A stretch of 64,000 nt of DNA from Clostridium ihumii AP5. GTDB taxonomy: Bacteria > Bacillota > Clostridia > Clostridiales > Clostridiaceae. The stretch covers positions 186,001 through 250,000 of the forward strand of contig NZ_CCAT010000062.1 of the NCBI RefSeq assembly GCF_000612845.1, read 5' to 3'. Below, piece after piece: positions 8,769 to 17,005 of this stretch; position 1 is the stretch's first letter, and each line of letters starts with the position of its first letter. The notes under the pieces are model-generated. The model saw nothing but the letters and a program-made list of their open reading frames with translations. It made no database searches and was not told where the DNA came from. The translations under genes were made by a program, and so were the position numbers.

Positions 8769-10064
8769 ATGTTAATTAAAAATATTACACTAATAGATGA
8801 AAATTATGATGTTATAAAAGACACTAATATATTAATAGAAGAAAACACTATAATATACATAGGTAAAGAAATTCCTAAATATTATCATGGTGAAGTTTAT
8901 GATGGAAAAAATAAAGTTGCATCTCCAGGATTTTTTAATACTCATTGCCATGTGCCAATGACATTACTTAGAGGTTATGGTGAAGGACTGCCACTTGATA
9001 GATGGTTAAGCGAGAAAATATGGCCATTTGAAAAGCTACTTACAAATGAAGATTGTTATTATGGTTCACTTTTAGGTATTGCAGAAATGATAAAAAGTGG
9101 AGTTGTTTCTTTTAATGATATGTATTTTAACTTAGAAGGAATCTCAAAAGCTGTTTTTGAATCAGGAATTAAAGCTAATTTATCTTATGGTTATGCAGAT
9201 ATAGAAGGAAGAAAAGATTATTTTAATGGTCCAGCATATAAAGAAACAAAAGCATTAAATGAATACATAGAAAGCATTAATAGTGATAGAATTAAAGCAG
9301 ATGTTTCAATACATGCAGTATATAGTTCTTCAGAAGAATCAGTTAGCAAAATATCTGAGTATTGTAATAGTAGAGGCATGAATATGCATATTCATTTATC
9401 TGAAACTGAACTTGAAGTAGCAGAATGTAAAAAAAGATTTGGATTAACACCAGCAGAATATTTCTTGAATTGTGGTACTTTTAGAAGCAATACAACAGCA
9501 GCACATTGTGTTTATCTTGAAGGTGATGATTTTTCAATACTTAAAGAAAACAATGTATCAATTGCACATTGCCCAAGTAGTAATTTAAAACTTGGAAGTG
9601 GTATAGCCCCTTTAAAAACTATGATGGAGCATGGAATTAATGTAACTATAGGAACAGATGGTGCAGCAAGTAATAACAACTTGAATATGCTAGAAGAAGT
9701 TAACTTAGCAGCATTATTACATAAGGGAACTAATAAGGATCCTCTATTTTTAAACTCAAAAGAAATGATGAAAATTTCTTCTTTAAATGGTGCAAAAGCT
9801 CAAGGAAGATTTAATTCAGGCGTAATAAAAGTTGGAAATAGAGCAGATATAGTAATTTATGATTTTGATAAACCACATATGCAACCTATACATGATGTAT
9901 TAGCAAATATACTTTATTCTGCTGAGGCAAATGATATATGTTTATCAATAATAGATGGTAAAATAGTATACAAAGATGGTGTATTTACTAATATAGATAT
10001 TGAAAAAGTTTATTATAATGTAAATAGAATAAAAAATGAAAAACTAAAAATCATAAATAAGTAA
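8769..10064 (+). CDS. Amidohydrolase of the MTA/SAH/adenosine deaminase type (TRZ/ATZ family)
   Basis: A 431-residue metal-dependent amidohydrolase. Metal and substrate motifs are present in order: His59-x-His61 in NTHCHVPMT, then HIHLSET near 208-214, AAHCVYL near 238, and GTDGAASNNNLNMLEE near 295. The first strand, LLRGYGEGLPLDRWL, is typical of 5-methylthioadenosine/S-adenosylhomocysteine deaminases (MtaD), which convert the 6-amino group of adenine nucleosides to a keto group. Adenine-riboswitch control independently points to an adenine-ring substrate. It could instead deaminate adenosine or a related nucleoside. Start at ATG after GTAAGGAG; a terminator follows. Confidence 0.85.
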   Translation: MLIKNITLIDENYDVIKDTNILIEENTIIYIGKEIPKYYHGEVYDGKNKVASPGFFNTHCHVPMTLLRGYGEGLPLDRWLSEKIWPFEKLLTNEDCYYGSLLGIAEMIKSGVVSFNDMYFNLEGISKAVFESGIKANLSYGYADIEGRKDYFNGPAYKETKALNEYIESINSDRIKADVSIHAVYSSSEESVSKISEYCNSRGMNMHIHLSETELEVAECKKRFGLTPAEYFLNCGTFRSNTTAAHCVYLEGDDFSILKENNVSIAHCPSSNLKLGSGIAPLKTMMEHGINVTIGTDGAASNNNLNMLEEVNLAALLHKGTNKDPLFLNSKEMMKISSLNGAKAQGRFNSGVIKVGNRADIVIYDFDKPHMQPIHDVLANILYSAEANDICLSIIDGKIVYKDGVFTNIDIEKVYYNVNRIKNEKLKIINK

Positions 10065-10074
10065 AAAGTATAAG

Positions 10075-10106
10075 AAAGTAGTCATTAATTTGGCTACTTT
10101 TTTTAT
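10075..10106 (+). terminator. Intrinsic terminator of the amidohydrolase gene
   Basis: AAAGTAGTC (10075-10083) with GGCTACTTT (10092-10100), one G-T pair, then a T run. Confidence 0.85.
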
Positions 10107-10114
10107 TTAGTAAA

Positions 10115-10136
10115 TGTGATTTTGTCACAGTATAAT
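10115..10136 (+). promoter_or_regulatory. Candidate CRP/FNR-like operator overlapping the -10 region of the rhodanese operon
   Basis: TGTGA-TTTTG-TCACA (10115-10129) is a perfect inverted repeat ending one base before TATAAT (10131-10136). The half-sites match the CRP/FNR superfamily, but the spacer is 5 nt rather than 6. Its position between -35 and -10 would suit a repressor. Confidence 0.45.
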
Positions 10137-10199
10137 TTATATTAAAAGAATATAATAATTTAAACAAGAAAAACTATTAATGTAGTGGAGGTAAAATTG

Positions 10200-10523
10200 A
10201 TGTTTTCAATTTTTAAGAAGAATAGTATAAAGTCAATTTTAATAAGTGAATTAGATGAAAAGTTAAATGAGATTAATTTAATAGATATAAGAGAATCATA
10301 TGAGACAAGTAAAGGGTTTATTAAAGGTTCTAAAAAAGTTCCAATGAGCACTTTACTGAATAACCCTGAAAAATGTTTAAATAAGAAAGATGAGTATTAT
10401 ATAATTTGTCAATCAGGTATGAGAAGCTTAAGAACCTGTAAAATATTAAATAAACTTGGTTATAATGTGTTTAATATAAAAGGTGGTTTCGGATCATATA
10501 CAGGTAAAAATATAAAAAGATAA
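10200..10523 (+). CDS. Rhodanese-like sulfurtransferase, single domain
   Basis: A 107-residue single rhodanese domain. The ATG is chosen because GGAGG ends 8 nt before it; the longer GTG frame starts inside the ribosome binding site. Visible features are LIDIRESYETSKGFIKGSKKVP (CH2A-like region) and the active-site loop with the persulfide cysteine in IICQSGMRS. Single-domain rhodaneses carry sulfane sulfur between donors and acceptors. It lies 33 bp before a CoA-disulfide reductase-rhodanese fusion and almost certainly shares its transcript, suggesting a joint role in persulfide or thiol redox metabolism. Confidence 0.85.
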   Translation: MFSIFKKNSIKSILISELDEKLNEINLIDIRESYETSKGFIKGSKKVPMSTLLNNPEKCLNKKDEYYIICQSGMRSLRTCKILNKLGYNVFNIKGGFGSYTGKNIKR

Positions 10524-10556
10524 AATCTATTTATTGTAGAAAAGAGGTAAGTAGTT

Positions 10557-12257
10557 ATGGCTAAAAAAATATTAATAGTTGGAGGGGTGGCTGGAGGTGC
10601 ATCAGCTGCTGCTAGATTAAGAAGATTAAATGAAGATGACATAATAATCATGTTTGAAAAAGGACCACATGTATCATTCTCAAATTGTTCCTTACCGTAT
10701 TATTTAAGTGGAGTTGTTGATGAATGGGAAAAACTTATTTTAATGAATCCTAAAAAGTTTATGTCACAATATAAAATAGAAGCAAGAATTAATAATGAAG
10801 TTTTAAGTATAGATAGAAAAAATAAAAAGATAATAGTTAAAGATTTAATAAAAAATGAAATATATGAGGAATGTTATGACAAATTAATTTTATCTCCGGG
10901 AGCAAATCCTATAGTTCCTAAAATAGAAGGTATGGATAAGACAAATATATTTACTATAAGAAATGTAGTAGATATAAAAAATTTAAATGATTTTATAAAG
11001 AAGGATAAATATAAAAATATTGCAATTATCGGTGGAGGGTATATTGGCGTAGAAGCAGCAGAAAATTTAAATAAGGCTGGCTATAATGTTACGCTAATTG
11101 AGGCAATGTCACAAGTATTAAAAACTTTTGATTATGATCTTGTTCAAATTTTTCATAAAGAAATGATGGATAATGGAATTAATTTGATATTAAATGATAA
11201 AGTTGTTGGATTTACTGAAAATGAAGTTTTACTTGAATCTGGAAAAAAAGTTCAATCAAAAGTAGTTGTAATGGCAATAGGTGTTACTCCAGATACAACT
11301 TTAGCAAAAGAAAGTAAACTTGAAATTGGAAAGACAGGTGCAATAAAAGTAGATTCAACTTATAAAACTAATGATAATGATATATATGCCATTGGAGATG
11401 CAATAGAAGTATTTAATCCATTAATAGAAGATGTAACAAAAATTTCTTTAGCTGGGCCAGCTCAAATTGCAGGAAGAGCTGTAGCTGATAAAATAAATGG
11501 AATTCCAGTTAATAATGTAGGGTTTATTGGTTCATCTGCTATAAAAGTATTTGATTTTAATGGAGCAACTACTGGATTAAGCGAAGGTCTTATTAAAGCA
11601 TTGAATATGAATATTAGCTATGATGTTGTACATTTAATAAATAATGATAAAGTAGGAATTATGCCAGATAATAGTAGTATTCATTTTAAATTATTATTTG
11701 AAGTACCAACAGGTAAAATTTTGGGAGCACAAGCTATTGGAAAAGGTGATGTTACAAAAAGAATTGATGTAATAGCAACAGCAATTTCATTTGGCGCTAC
11801 TGTAGAACAACTTAAAAATATAAATCTCTGTTATGCACCACCATTTGGAACAGCAAAGGATATTGTGAATTTTGCAGGCTATATTGGTTCTAATCTTTTA
11901 AATAAAAACTTTAAGCAAGTAAGAGTTAATAAAATAAGAGATTTAATTGAATCAGGCGCATGTATAATAGATGTAAGAGAAACAAACGAATATAATAATG
12001 GTCATATTAAAGGAGTTAAAAATATTCCATTTAGTGAAATTAGAAATAGAATAGATGAAATTCCTAAGGATGAACCAGTATATCTTCATTGTAGAACAGG
12101 ACAAAGAAGTTACAATGTATCATTATTATTACAAAATTTAGGACTTGACAATATATATAATATTACTGGAAGCTTCTTAGCTTTAAGCTATTATGAATAC
12201 TTTAATGACAAAACATTAAATAGAGACAGCATATTAACTGATTATAATTTTAATTAA
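10557..12257 (+). CDS. CoA-disulfide reductase with C-terminal rhodanese domain
   Basis: A 566-residue fusion. Residues 1-440 are a flavoprotein disulfide reductase: FAD-binding GGVAGGASAAARLRR at the N-terminus, active-site Cys44 in SFSNCSLPYYLSG, an NAD(P)H-binding GGGYIGVEAAENL, and the second FAD motif IYAIGDA. Residues about 455-545 are a rhodanese domain with active-site Cys512 in LHCRTGQRS. This architecture (CoADR-RHD) is known from Bacillus anthracis and Shewanella, where it reduces CoA disulfide, CoA persulfide or polysulfide. It is the second gene of an operon with a separate rhodanese. Start at ATG after AGAGGTAAG. Confidence 0.88.
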   Translation: MAKKILIVGGVAGGASAAARLRRLNEDDIIIMFEKGPHVSFSNCSLPYYLSGVVDEWEKLILMNPKKFMSQYKIEARINNEVLSIDRKNKKIIVKDLIKNEIYEECYDKLILSPGANPIVPKIEGMDKTNIFTIRNVVDIKNLNDFIKKDKYKNIAIIGGGYIGVEAAENLNKAGYNVTLIEAMSQVLKTFDYDLVQIFHKEMMDNGINLILNDKVVGFTENEVLLESGKKVQSKVVVMAIGVTPDTTLAKESKLEIGKTGAIKVDSTYKTNDNDIYAIGDAIEVFNPLIEDVTKISLAGPAQIAGRAVADKINGIPVNNVGFIGSSAIKVFDFNGATTGLSEGLIKALNMNISYDVVHLINNDKVGIMPDNSSIHFKLLFEVPTGKILGAQAIGKGDVTKRIDVIATAISFGATVEQLKNINLCYAPPFGTAKDIVNFAGYIGSNLLNKNFKQVRVNKIRDLIESGACIIDVRETNEYNNGHIKGVKNIPFSEIRNRIDEIPKDEPVYLHCRTGQRSYNVSLLLQNLGLDNIYNITGSFLALSYYEYFNDKTLNRDSILTDYNFN

Positions 12258-12316
12258 ATAACTTATCACATAATTAGAAAACATTAAATTTAGAGTTTAT
12301 TAATAAAAAAACTCAT

Positions 12317-12358
12317 AAAAGCAGCTAATAGAGATAAATCTATTAGTTGCTTTTCTTT
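12317..12358 (+). terminator. Intrinsic terminator of the rhodanese/CoADR operon
   Basis: AAAAGCAGCTAATAGA (12317-12332) pairs with 12339-12354 around a 6-nt loop, with one G-T pair, followed by CTTT. Confidence 0.9.
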
Positions 12359-12462
12359 ATTATAGAGTAATTTGAGCTTTAAAATTTATTACTTTCTAAG
12401 TAGTTATATAATAAATTAAATAAAAACTTAATAATTTACCTTAAAAAAATATATAAGTTAAG

Positions 12463-12491
12463 TTGCAAAACAAGTTGTAAGGAAATAATAT
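12463..12491 (+). promoter_or_regulatory. Candidate promoter in the gap before the GGDEF gene
   Basis: TTGCAA, a 17-nt spacer, then TAATAT. It would give a leader of roughly 140 nt to the GTG at 12636. I see no known riboswitch in that leader; the remainder of 12359-12635 is AT-rich without recognisable features. Confidence 0.4.
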
Positions 12492-12635
12492 AATATTATG
12501 TAAAAATATAATTAAAATGTATATTTAAAACAAATAAGGTGATAAAATATAAGAGTTGAATATCAGAAAATTCAGTTTAATATAGTTTGTTAGAAATTTT
12601 AATTATACTATTTAATAAAAAAGGAGGAGAAATTA

Positions 12636-13724
12636 GTGAATTACAATGTTGATTTAATTGCAAGTAGTGCAATTAACATAGTAATGCTTTTAATTCTACT
12701 ATATTTAATTTTTAATAATACTGTTATGTCATCTAAAACAATGAAAGCATATATAATTGTAACTATTATGACTATTATAATTATAATTGCAGAAATAGCT
12801 ACAAATATATTTGATTTATCTGGATCTAAATTTCGTACTTATAATATAATTGCTAATATTATTGGGTTCTCAATTTCTCCTCTAATTTCTGTGATATTAG
12901 CAGTGGTATTTGATGAAAAATTATATAAAAAAATTAAATATATTATAATACCAAGTATTTTAAATGCAGCAGTATTTATTTTATCTCCATGGACAAGTTG
13001 GACATTTTCTATATCAATGAATAATGAATATTCTAGAGGACCATGTTTTAGTGTTTACGTAGTAACATATATATTTGGATTAATAATTCTTATGATTTCT
13101 AATTATAATCAATGTGCTAAATTTCAACTTAGTGAAAAAATATTCTTAGTTATACTTTATTTAATTATAATAATTGGAACAACTATTCAAGTTTTATTTC
13201 CAAGTATACATTCTACTTGGCACAGTATAAGTTTAGTTCTTGTTATGTATTATCTTTTTCAAAGAGAATTACAATTTAAATATGATGTAGTAACTAATTT
13301 ATTAAATAGACAAGAATTTGAGAAAAATTTGAAGCATATAAAGAAATCAAAAAACATAGGAGTGATTTTACTTGATTTAGATAATTTCAAAAAAATAAAT
13401 GATACTTATGGTCATTTAGTTGGAGATTATTGTCTTAAAATATCAGGAGAAATAATTAAAAAAAGTTTTAGTAAAATAGGGCATTGTTACAGAATTGGTG
13501 GAGATGAATTTTGTGTTATTGCACCTAATATAGAAGAAAATGATATAAATAAATGTATAAAATGTATGATAAATGATATAGATGATGCCAGAATAAATGA
13601 TCCAGTAATGCCTACAATTTCGTGTGGATATAGTATTAGTACTAGAAATGCAAGTCAGGACATACTAAAGTCTGTGGAAGAAGCCGATTCTAATATGTAT
13701 CTATGTAAAAATATGAGTAAATAA
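12636..13724 (+). CDS. Membrane-bound diguanylate cyclase (GGDEF)
   Basis: A 362-residue protein. Residues 1-215 contain about six or seven hydrophobic helices, an integral membrane sensing module similar in size to 7TM sensors. Residues about 225-362 are a GGDEF domain: DLDNFKKINDTYGHLVGD and an intact active site GGDEF at 288-292 preceded by YRI. No RxxD product-inhibition site is seen just upstream. It should therefore synthesise cyclic di-GMP from two GTP. The start is GTG directly preceded by AAGGAGGAG. It is monocistronic with a bidirectional terminator after it. Confidence 0.87.
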   Translation: MNYNVDLIASSAINIVMLLILLYLIFNNTVMSSKTMKAYIIVTIMTIIIIIAEIATNIFDLSGSKFRTYNIIANIIGFSISPLISVILAVVFDEKLYKKIKYIIIPSILNAAVFILSPWTSWTFSISMNNEYSRGPCFSVYVVTYIFGLIILMISNYNQCAKFQLSEKIFLVILYLIIIIGTTIQVLFPSIHSTWHSISLVLVMYYLFQRELQFKYDVVTNLLNRQEFEKNLKHIKKSKNIGVILLDLDNFKKINDTYGHLVGDYCLKISGEIIKKSFSKIGHCYRIGGDEFCVIAPNIEENDINKCIKCMINDIDDARINDPVMPTISCGYSISTRNASQDILKSVEEADSNMYLCKNMSK

Positions 13725-13733
13725 AAGTGATAT

Positions 13734-13768
13734 AGGACACATTATTTATAAGTTTAATAATGTGTCCT
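13734..13768. terminator. Bidirectional terminator between the GGDEF gene and the kinase operon
   Basis: AGGACACATTATT (13734-13746) pairs perfectly with 13756-13768 around a 9-nt loop. It serves both convergent transcripts. Confidence 0.88.
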
Positions 13769-13774
13769 TAATAT

Positions 13775-14167
13775 TTATTTGCTTAAATTTGAGTTCATTC
13801 TATTACAAGAACCTTTACCATCTCCTCTTAAACCTTTATTTAATCCATAATTAGGCTTTTCAGATTTATTTTCTCCAGGAGTTGTACAAGTACTAGATCT
13901 TTCTATCATATCTTTTTTTATTTCTGCAGCTCTTTCTTCAGTAATAGTGCCATTTTCTAAAGCAGCATCAACCCTTTTAAGTTTATCATCTAATACAGAT
14001 TGTTTTGCATCTTCAAATGATAAGCCACTATCCATAAGAGTTTCAACTTTTGTATTTGTATTATTTGTGTTTTTATTCATTGTTGAATTATTAGCTGCAA
14101 AAGTTAAAGTACTACCTCCTATTACAAGAACACAAGTTAATGATAATGCTAAAATTGATTTTTTCAT
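13775..14167 (-). CDS. Small secreted protein, DUF2680-like
   Basis: A 130-residue exported protein. Residues 1-25 form a signal peptide (KKSILALSLTCVLVIGG, then TFAAN). After an Asn/Thr-rich linker, residues about 40-90 form a helical pair with the pattern ETLMDSGLSFEDAKQSVLDD and NGTITEERAAEIKKDM, like DUF2680 proteins and other short secreted helical proteins. The C-terminus is basic and glycine-rich. It lies 101 bp downstream of the histidine kinase on the same strand, before the shared terminator, so it may be an output or periplasmic partner of the two-component system. Start at ATG after GGAGGTTGATC. Confidence 0.7.
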   Translation of the reverse strand: MKKSILALSLTCVLVIGGSTLTFAANNSTMNKNTNNTNTKVETLMDSGLSFEDAKQSVLDDKLKRVDAALENGTITEERAAEIKKDMIERSSTCTTPGENKSEKPNYGLNKGLRGDGKGSCNRMNSNLSK

Positions 14168-14268
14168 AAATGATCAACCTCCAAATTTAATATTTAATCT
14201 ATGTTTAAATTTTAAATTTTTAATGTAACAAATATGTCACAAGAGTTTAATATTTTTATAAAAATAAA

Positions 14269-15711
14269 TTATTTAAAAGATTTTAGTGATATCCAAAACT
14301 CAACACCATCACAATGATTTATAACACCGTACGTTCCATTGTGTAATTTACAAATTTGAGCTACTATAGTTAACCCAAGACCGACTCTTTTTTCTTTAAA
14401 ATTACGGACTTTATCAATTCTAACAAAACCATTCCATATGTTTTCAATATAAGTATTAGGTATATTTAATCCACTATTAAATACTGAAATTAAAATTGAA
14501 TTATCTATATTTTTAATAGATAAATGTATTATTTTATTATTATCAACATGGCTTATAGCATTATTAATATAGTTTTGAATAGCCTGTTCTATTCTTATTT
14601 CATCACAAAATGAATATGATTTTTGAAAATCTATAGAAAGATTTATTTGATGTTTATTAAAAATTAAAGAATTTTTCTTAATTATTTTTTCTAATAGTTC
14701 ATCAATACAAACTTTTTTTAAGTTTAACTTAAATGTATTAGATTGAAACTTATATAAGTCTAATAAATCATTTACTATAACACTCATTCTTTCAGACTCA
14801 TCATTAATTATATTAATATAATAACTCATATCATCGCTACTTAAAGGTAAATCTTCGTTTAAAATTTGAGCATATCCAGATATAACAGCTATTGGACTTT
14901 TTAATTCATGAGAAATAGAAGATATAAATTCTCTTCGTAATTCTTCATTTTTCTTTTCATCTTCAATAAGAGTTATTAATTTAGAATTTTTATTTTTTAA
15001 TTCAGTTAATGTAGTATTTATTTTATTTGAAAGTATGTTTACACTAGTGGCCAAATCACCAAGTTCATCTTTAGTTTTAACAATTATTGGGTCAGAAAAA
15101 TCTAAATTACTTATTTTTGCAGTTTTCATTGTTATATCTATGATTGGTTTAGTAAATTTTCTTGCAAAAATTGAAGTAAGTAAAATTATTATAAATGTTA
15201 TTGGTATAAATATATTTAAAAGCAATGTAACAGATTTTATTGCTGCATCATCTATAAAGTTAATAGATATTTCAACAGTAATTTCGAAATTATTAATAGT
15301 GCTAATTATAGATAAAAAATTTACACCTGTAGATCTATCATGGATAATTTCTTCAATCATACCATTTTCTAATGTAGTACTTTCAACTACCTGAAATCGA
15401 TTTAAATGATTGCCCATACCTTGTCCGTTACCATTTTTGTGAGTTGAAAACACAGTTTTTCTAGAAGATAAGTTATTAATTTTAATTTCAACATTATATT
15501 TATTTGATATAGAAGGAATAACATTTTCATAGCTAATTGAACTACTATTTTTTAAAGTGTTTTGGATTTCAATACTTGCATTTTGCATATCCAATAGGCG
15601 TTCTTTTTTAAAATATGTTTTAAATGTTAAACCATAAATTAAAATACCACATAAAAATATAGTTAAAATTAATAGGATTCCAATTATTAATTTTTGTTTA
15701 ATAGACTTCAT
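14269..15711 (-). CDS. Sensor histidine kinase
   Basis: A 480-residue transmembrane kinase. TM1 spans about 8-28, an extracellular sensor 30-160, TM2 161-183, HAMP 184-236 (P-I-x-D-I, then DELGDL), and HisKA with phosphoacceptor His268 in EFISSISHELKSPIAV. The HATPase has an N-box NYINNAISHV and a G-box VGLGLTIVAQICKLHNG. The sensor contains a short Gly/Asn/His-rich stretch (HKNGNGQGMGNH). It is separated by 2 nt from the response regulator gene, implying translational coupling. The signal is unknown; the basic secreted protein downstream suggests envelope stress or peptide sensing, as an inference. Confidence 0.9.
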   Translation of the reverse strand: MKSIKQKLIIGILLILTIFLCGILIYGLTFKTYFKKERLLDMQNASIEIQNTLKNSSSISYENVIPSISNKYNVEIKINNLSSRKTVFSTHKNGNGQGMGNHLNRFQVVESTTLENGMIEEIIHDRSTGVNFLSIISTINNFEITVEISINFIDDAAIKSVTLLLNIFIPITFIIILLTSIFARKFTKPIIDITMKTAKISNLDFSDPIIVKTKDELGDLATSVNILSNKINTTLTELKNKNSKLITLIEDEKKNEELRREFISSISHELKSPIAVISGYAQILNEDLPLSSDDMSYYINIINDESERMSVIVNDLLDLYKFQSNTFKLNLKKVCIDELLEKIIKKNSLIFNKHQINLSIDFQKSYSFCDEIRIEQAIQNYINNAISHVDNNKIIHLSIKNIDNSILISVFNSGLNIPNTYIENIWNGFVRIDKVRNFKEKRVGLGLTIVAQICKLHNGTYGVINHCDGVEFWISLKSFK

Positions 15712-15713
15712 TA

Positions 15714-16364
15714 TTATTCACCTAATTTATAGCCATATCCTCTAATAGTCTGTAGATATGTAGAGTAAGCTCCAAGTTTATTTCTTAAACGATTGATATG
15801 TGTATCAACTGTTCTTGTGTCACCAAAATAAGTATCACCCCAAATACGAGTTAACAGTGTATCTCGACTTATAACTATATTTATATTTTTTAAGAAATAT
15901 AATAATATAGCATATTCTTTAGGATTTAAATCAACATTAATATCATCAAGTTTAACTGAATGTGTAGCTTCATCAATAGATATACCTTTAAAAGTTAATA
16001 AATTATTATTACTTGGCTTTAATAAGCGTTTAATTCTAGCTAGTACTAGTGCAATATTAAAAGGTTTAGTTATATAGTCATCAACACCAATATCAAATCC
16101 AAAAAGTTCATCCAAATCACTATCCTTTGCAGTAAGCATAATTATAGGGACATTTGATGTTTTCCTAATTTCTTTACAAACAATCCATCCGTCATATACA
16201 GGCATCATAACATCTAATATGACTAAATCAACTTGATAATTCTTAAAACTTAATAAAGCATCTTCACCATTATTTGCAGTTATTACACCATAACCGTTAA
16301 ACTTTAAATAATCAGATAATAATTTTAAAATTCTTTCATCATCATCTGCAATTAAAATATTCAT
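15714..16364 (-). CDS. OmpR/PhoB family response regulator
   Basis: A 216-residue regulator. The start is the ATG (complement of 16362-16364) about 9 nt after AAGGTGG; the alternative upstream GTG codons are part of the ribosome binding site. The receiver domain has the acidic pair ADDDE, phosphoacceptor Asp51 in VILDVMMP, and conserved Thr/Lys in MLTAKD and ITKPF. The C-terminal winged helix carries RTVDTHINRLRNKLG and TIRGYGYKLGE. It is the first gene of a three-gene unit with the kinase and the DUF2680-like protein. Confidence 0.92.
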   Translation of the reverse strand: MNILIADDDERILKLLSDYLKFNGYGVITANNGEDALLSFKNYQVDLVILDVMMPVYDGWIVCKEIRKTSNVPIIMLTAKDSDLDELFGFDIGVDDYITKPFNIALVLARIKRLLKPSNNNLLTFKGISIDEATHSVKLDDINVDLNPKEYAILLYFLKNINIVISRDTLLTRIWGDTYFGDTRTVDTHINRLRNKLGAYSTYLQTIRGYGYKLGE

Positions 16365-16663
16365 AACATACACCACCTTAAATACAAAAATTAGATTTTA
16401 TAACAATTATATAGGAAACTTAACTTTATTAATAATAAAAAATATCGTAAATAAAGCTAAAGTTTTTATATTTTATTTTAAACAAAATGAAAGTATATTA
16501 TTAAATTTAGATAAATATAATTAAATTTGGTTTTATATACTTAATTTACAACAATATCAAAAGTTAAATTTTACAAGTAATATATTTACAAAATTTATAT
16601 AGTAGTTTATAATTGTACCTAGATTTACTATGTATAGAATAACAAGGTATAGGAGGTGATATT

Positions 16664-17005
16664 ATGGCTATTAATAAAGAACTCATGAAAGGAAGTACAT
16701 CAATACTTATATTAAGTCTTTTAAATCGAAAAGATATGTATGGATATGAGATGATTAAAGAGATTGAACTTCGGTCAAAAGGTGTTTTTTCATTTAAAGA
16801 GGGTACACTGTATCCAATACTTCATGCTTTAGAAAAAGAAAGTTTTATAGAGTCTTATTGGGAATTGAGCGAAGGGGGAAGAAAGAGAAAATATTATAAA
16901 ATTACTGATGAAGGTAAAACAAGCCTTAAAGAAAAAGAAAATGAATGGAAGTTATTTAGTTCAACAGTAAATGGTGTTTTATGGGAGGGGATTGTATGTC
17001 ATTAA
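16664..17005 (+). CDS. PadR family transcriptional regulator
   Basis: A 113-residue PadR-type winged helix: SILILSLLNRKDMYGYEMIKEI, EGTLYPILHALEKESFI, and GGRKRKYYKITDEGKT, the beta-wing with the RKYY motif. PadR proteins are usually repressors relieved by small ligands. The gene overlaps the next one by 10 bp, and that gene has a permease-prefix (HAAS-like) domain, the typical partner arrangement of PadR regulators in Firmicutes. Start at ATG after AGGAGGTGAT. Confidence 0.92.
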   Translation: MAINKELMKGSTSILILSLLNRKDMYGYEMIKEIELRSKGVFSFKEGTLYPILHALEKESFIESYWELSEGGRKRKYYKITDEGKTSLKEKENEWKLFSSTVNGVLWEGIVCH

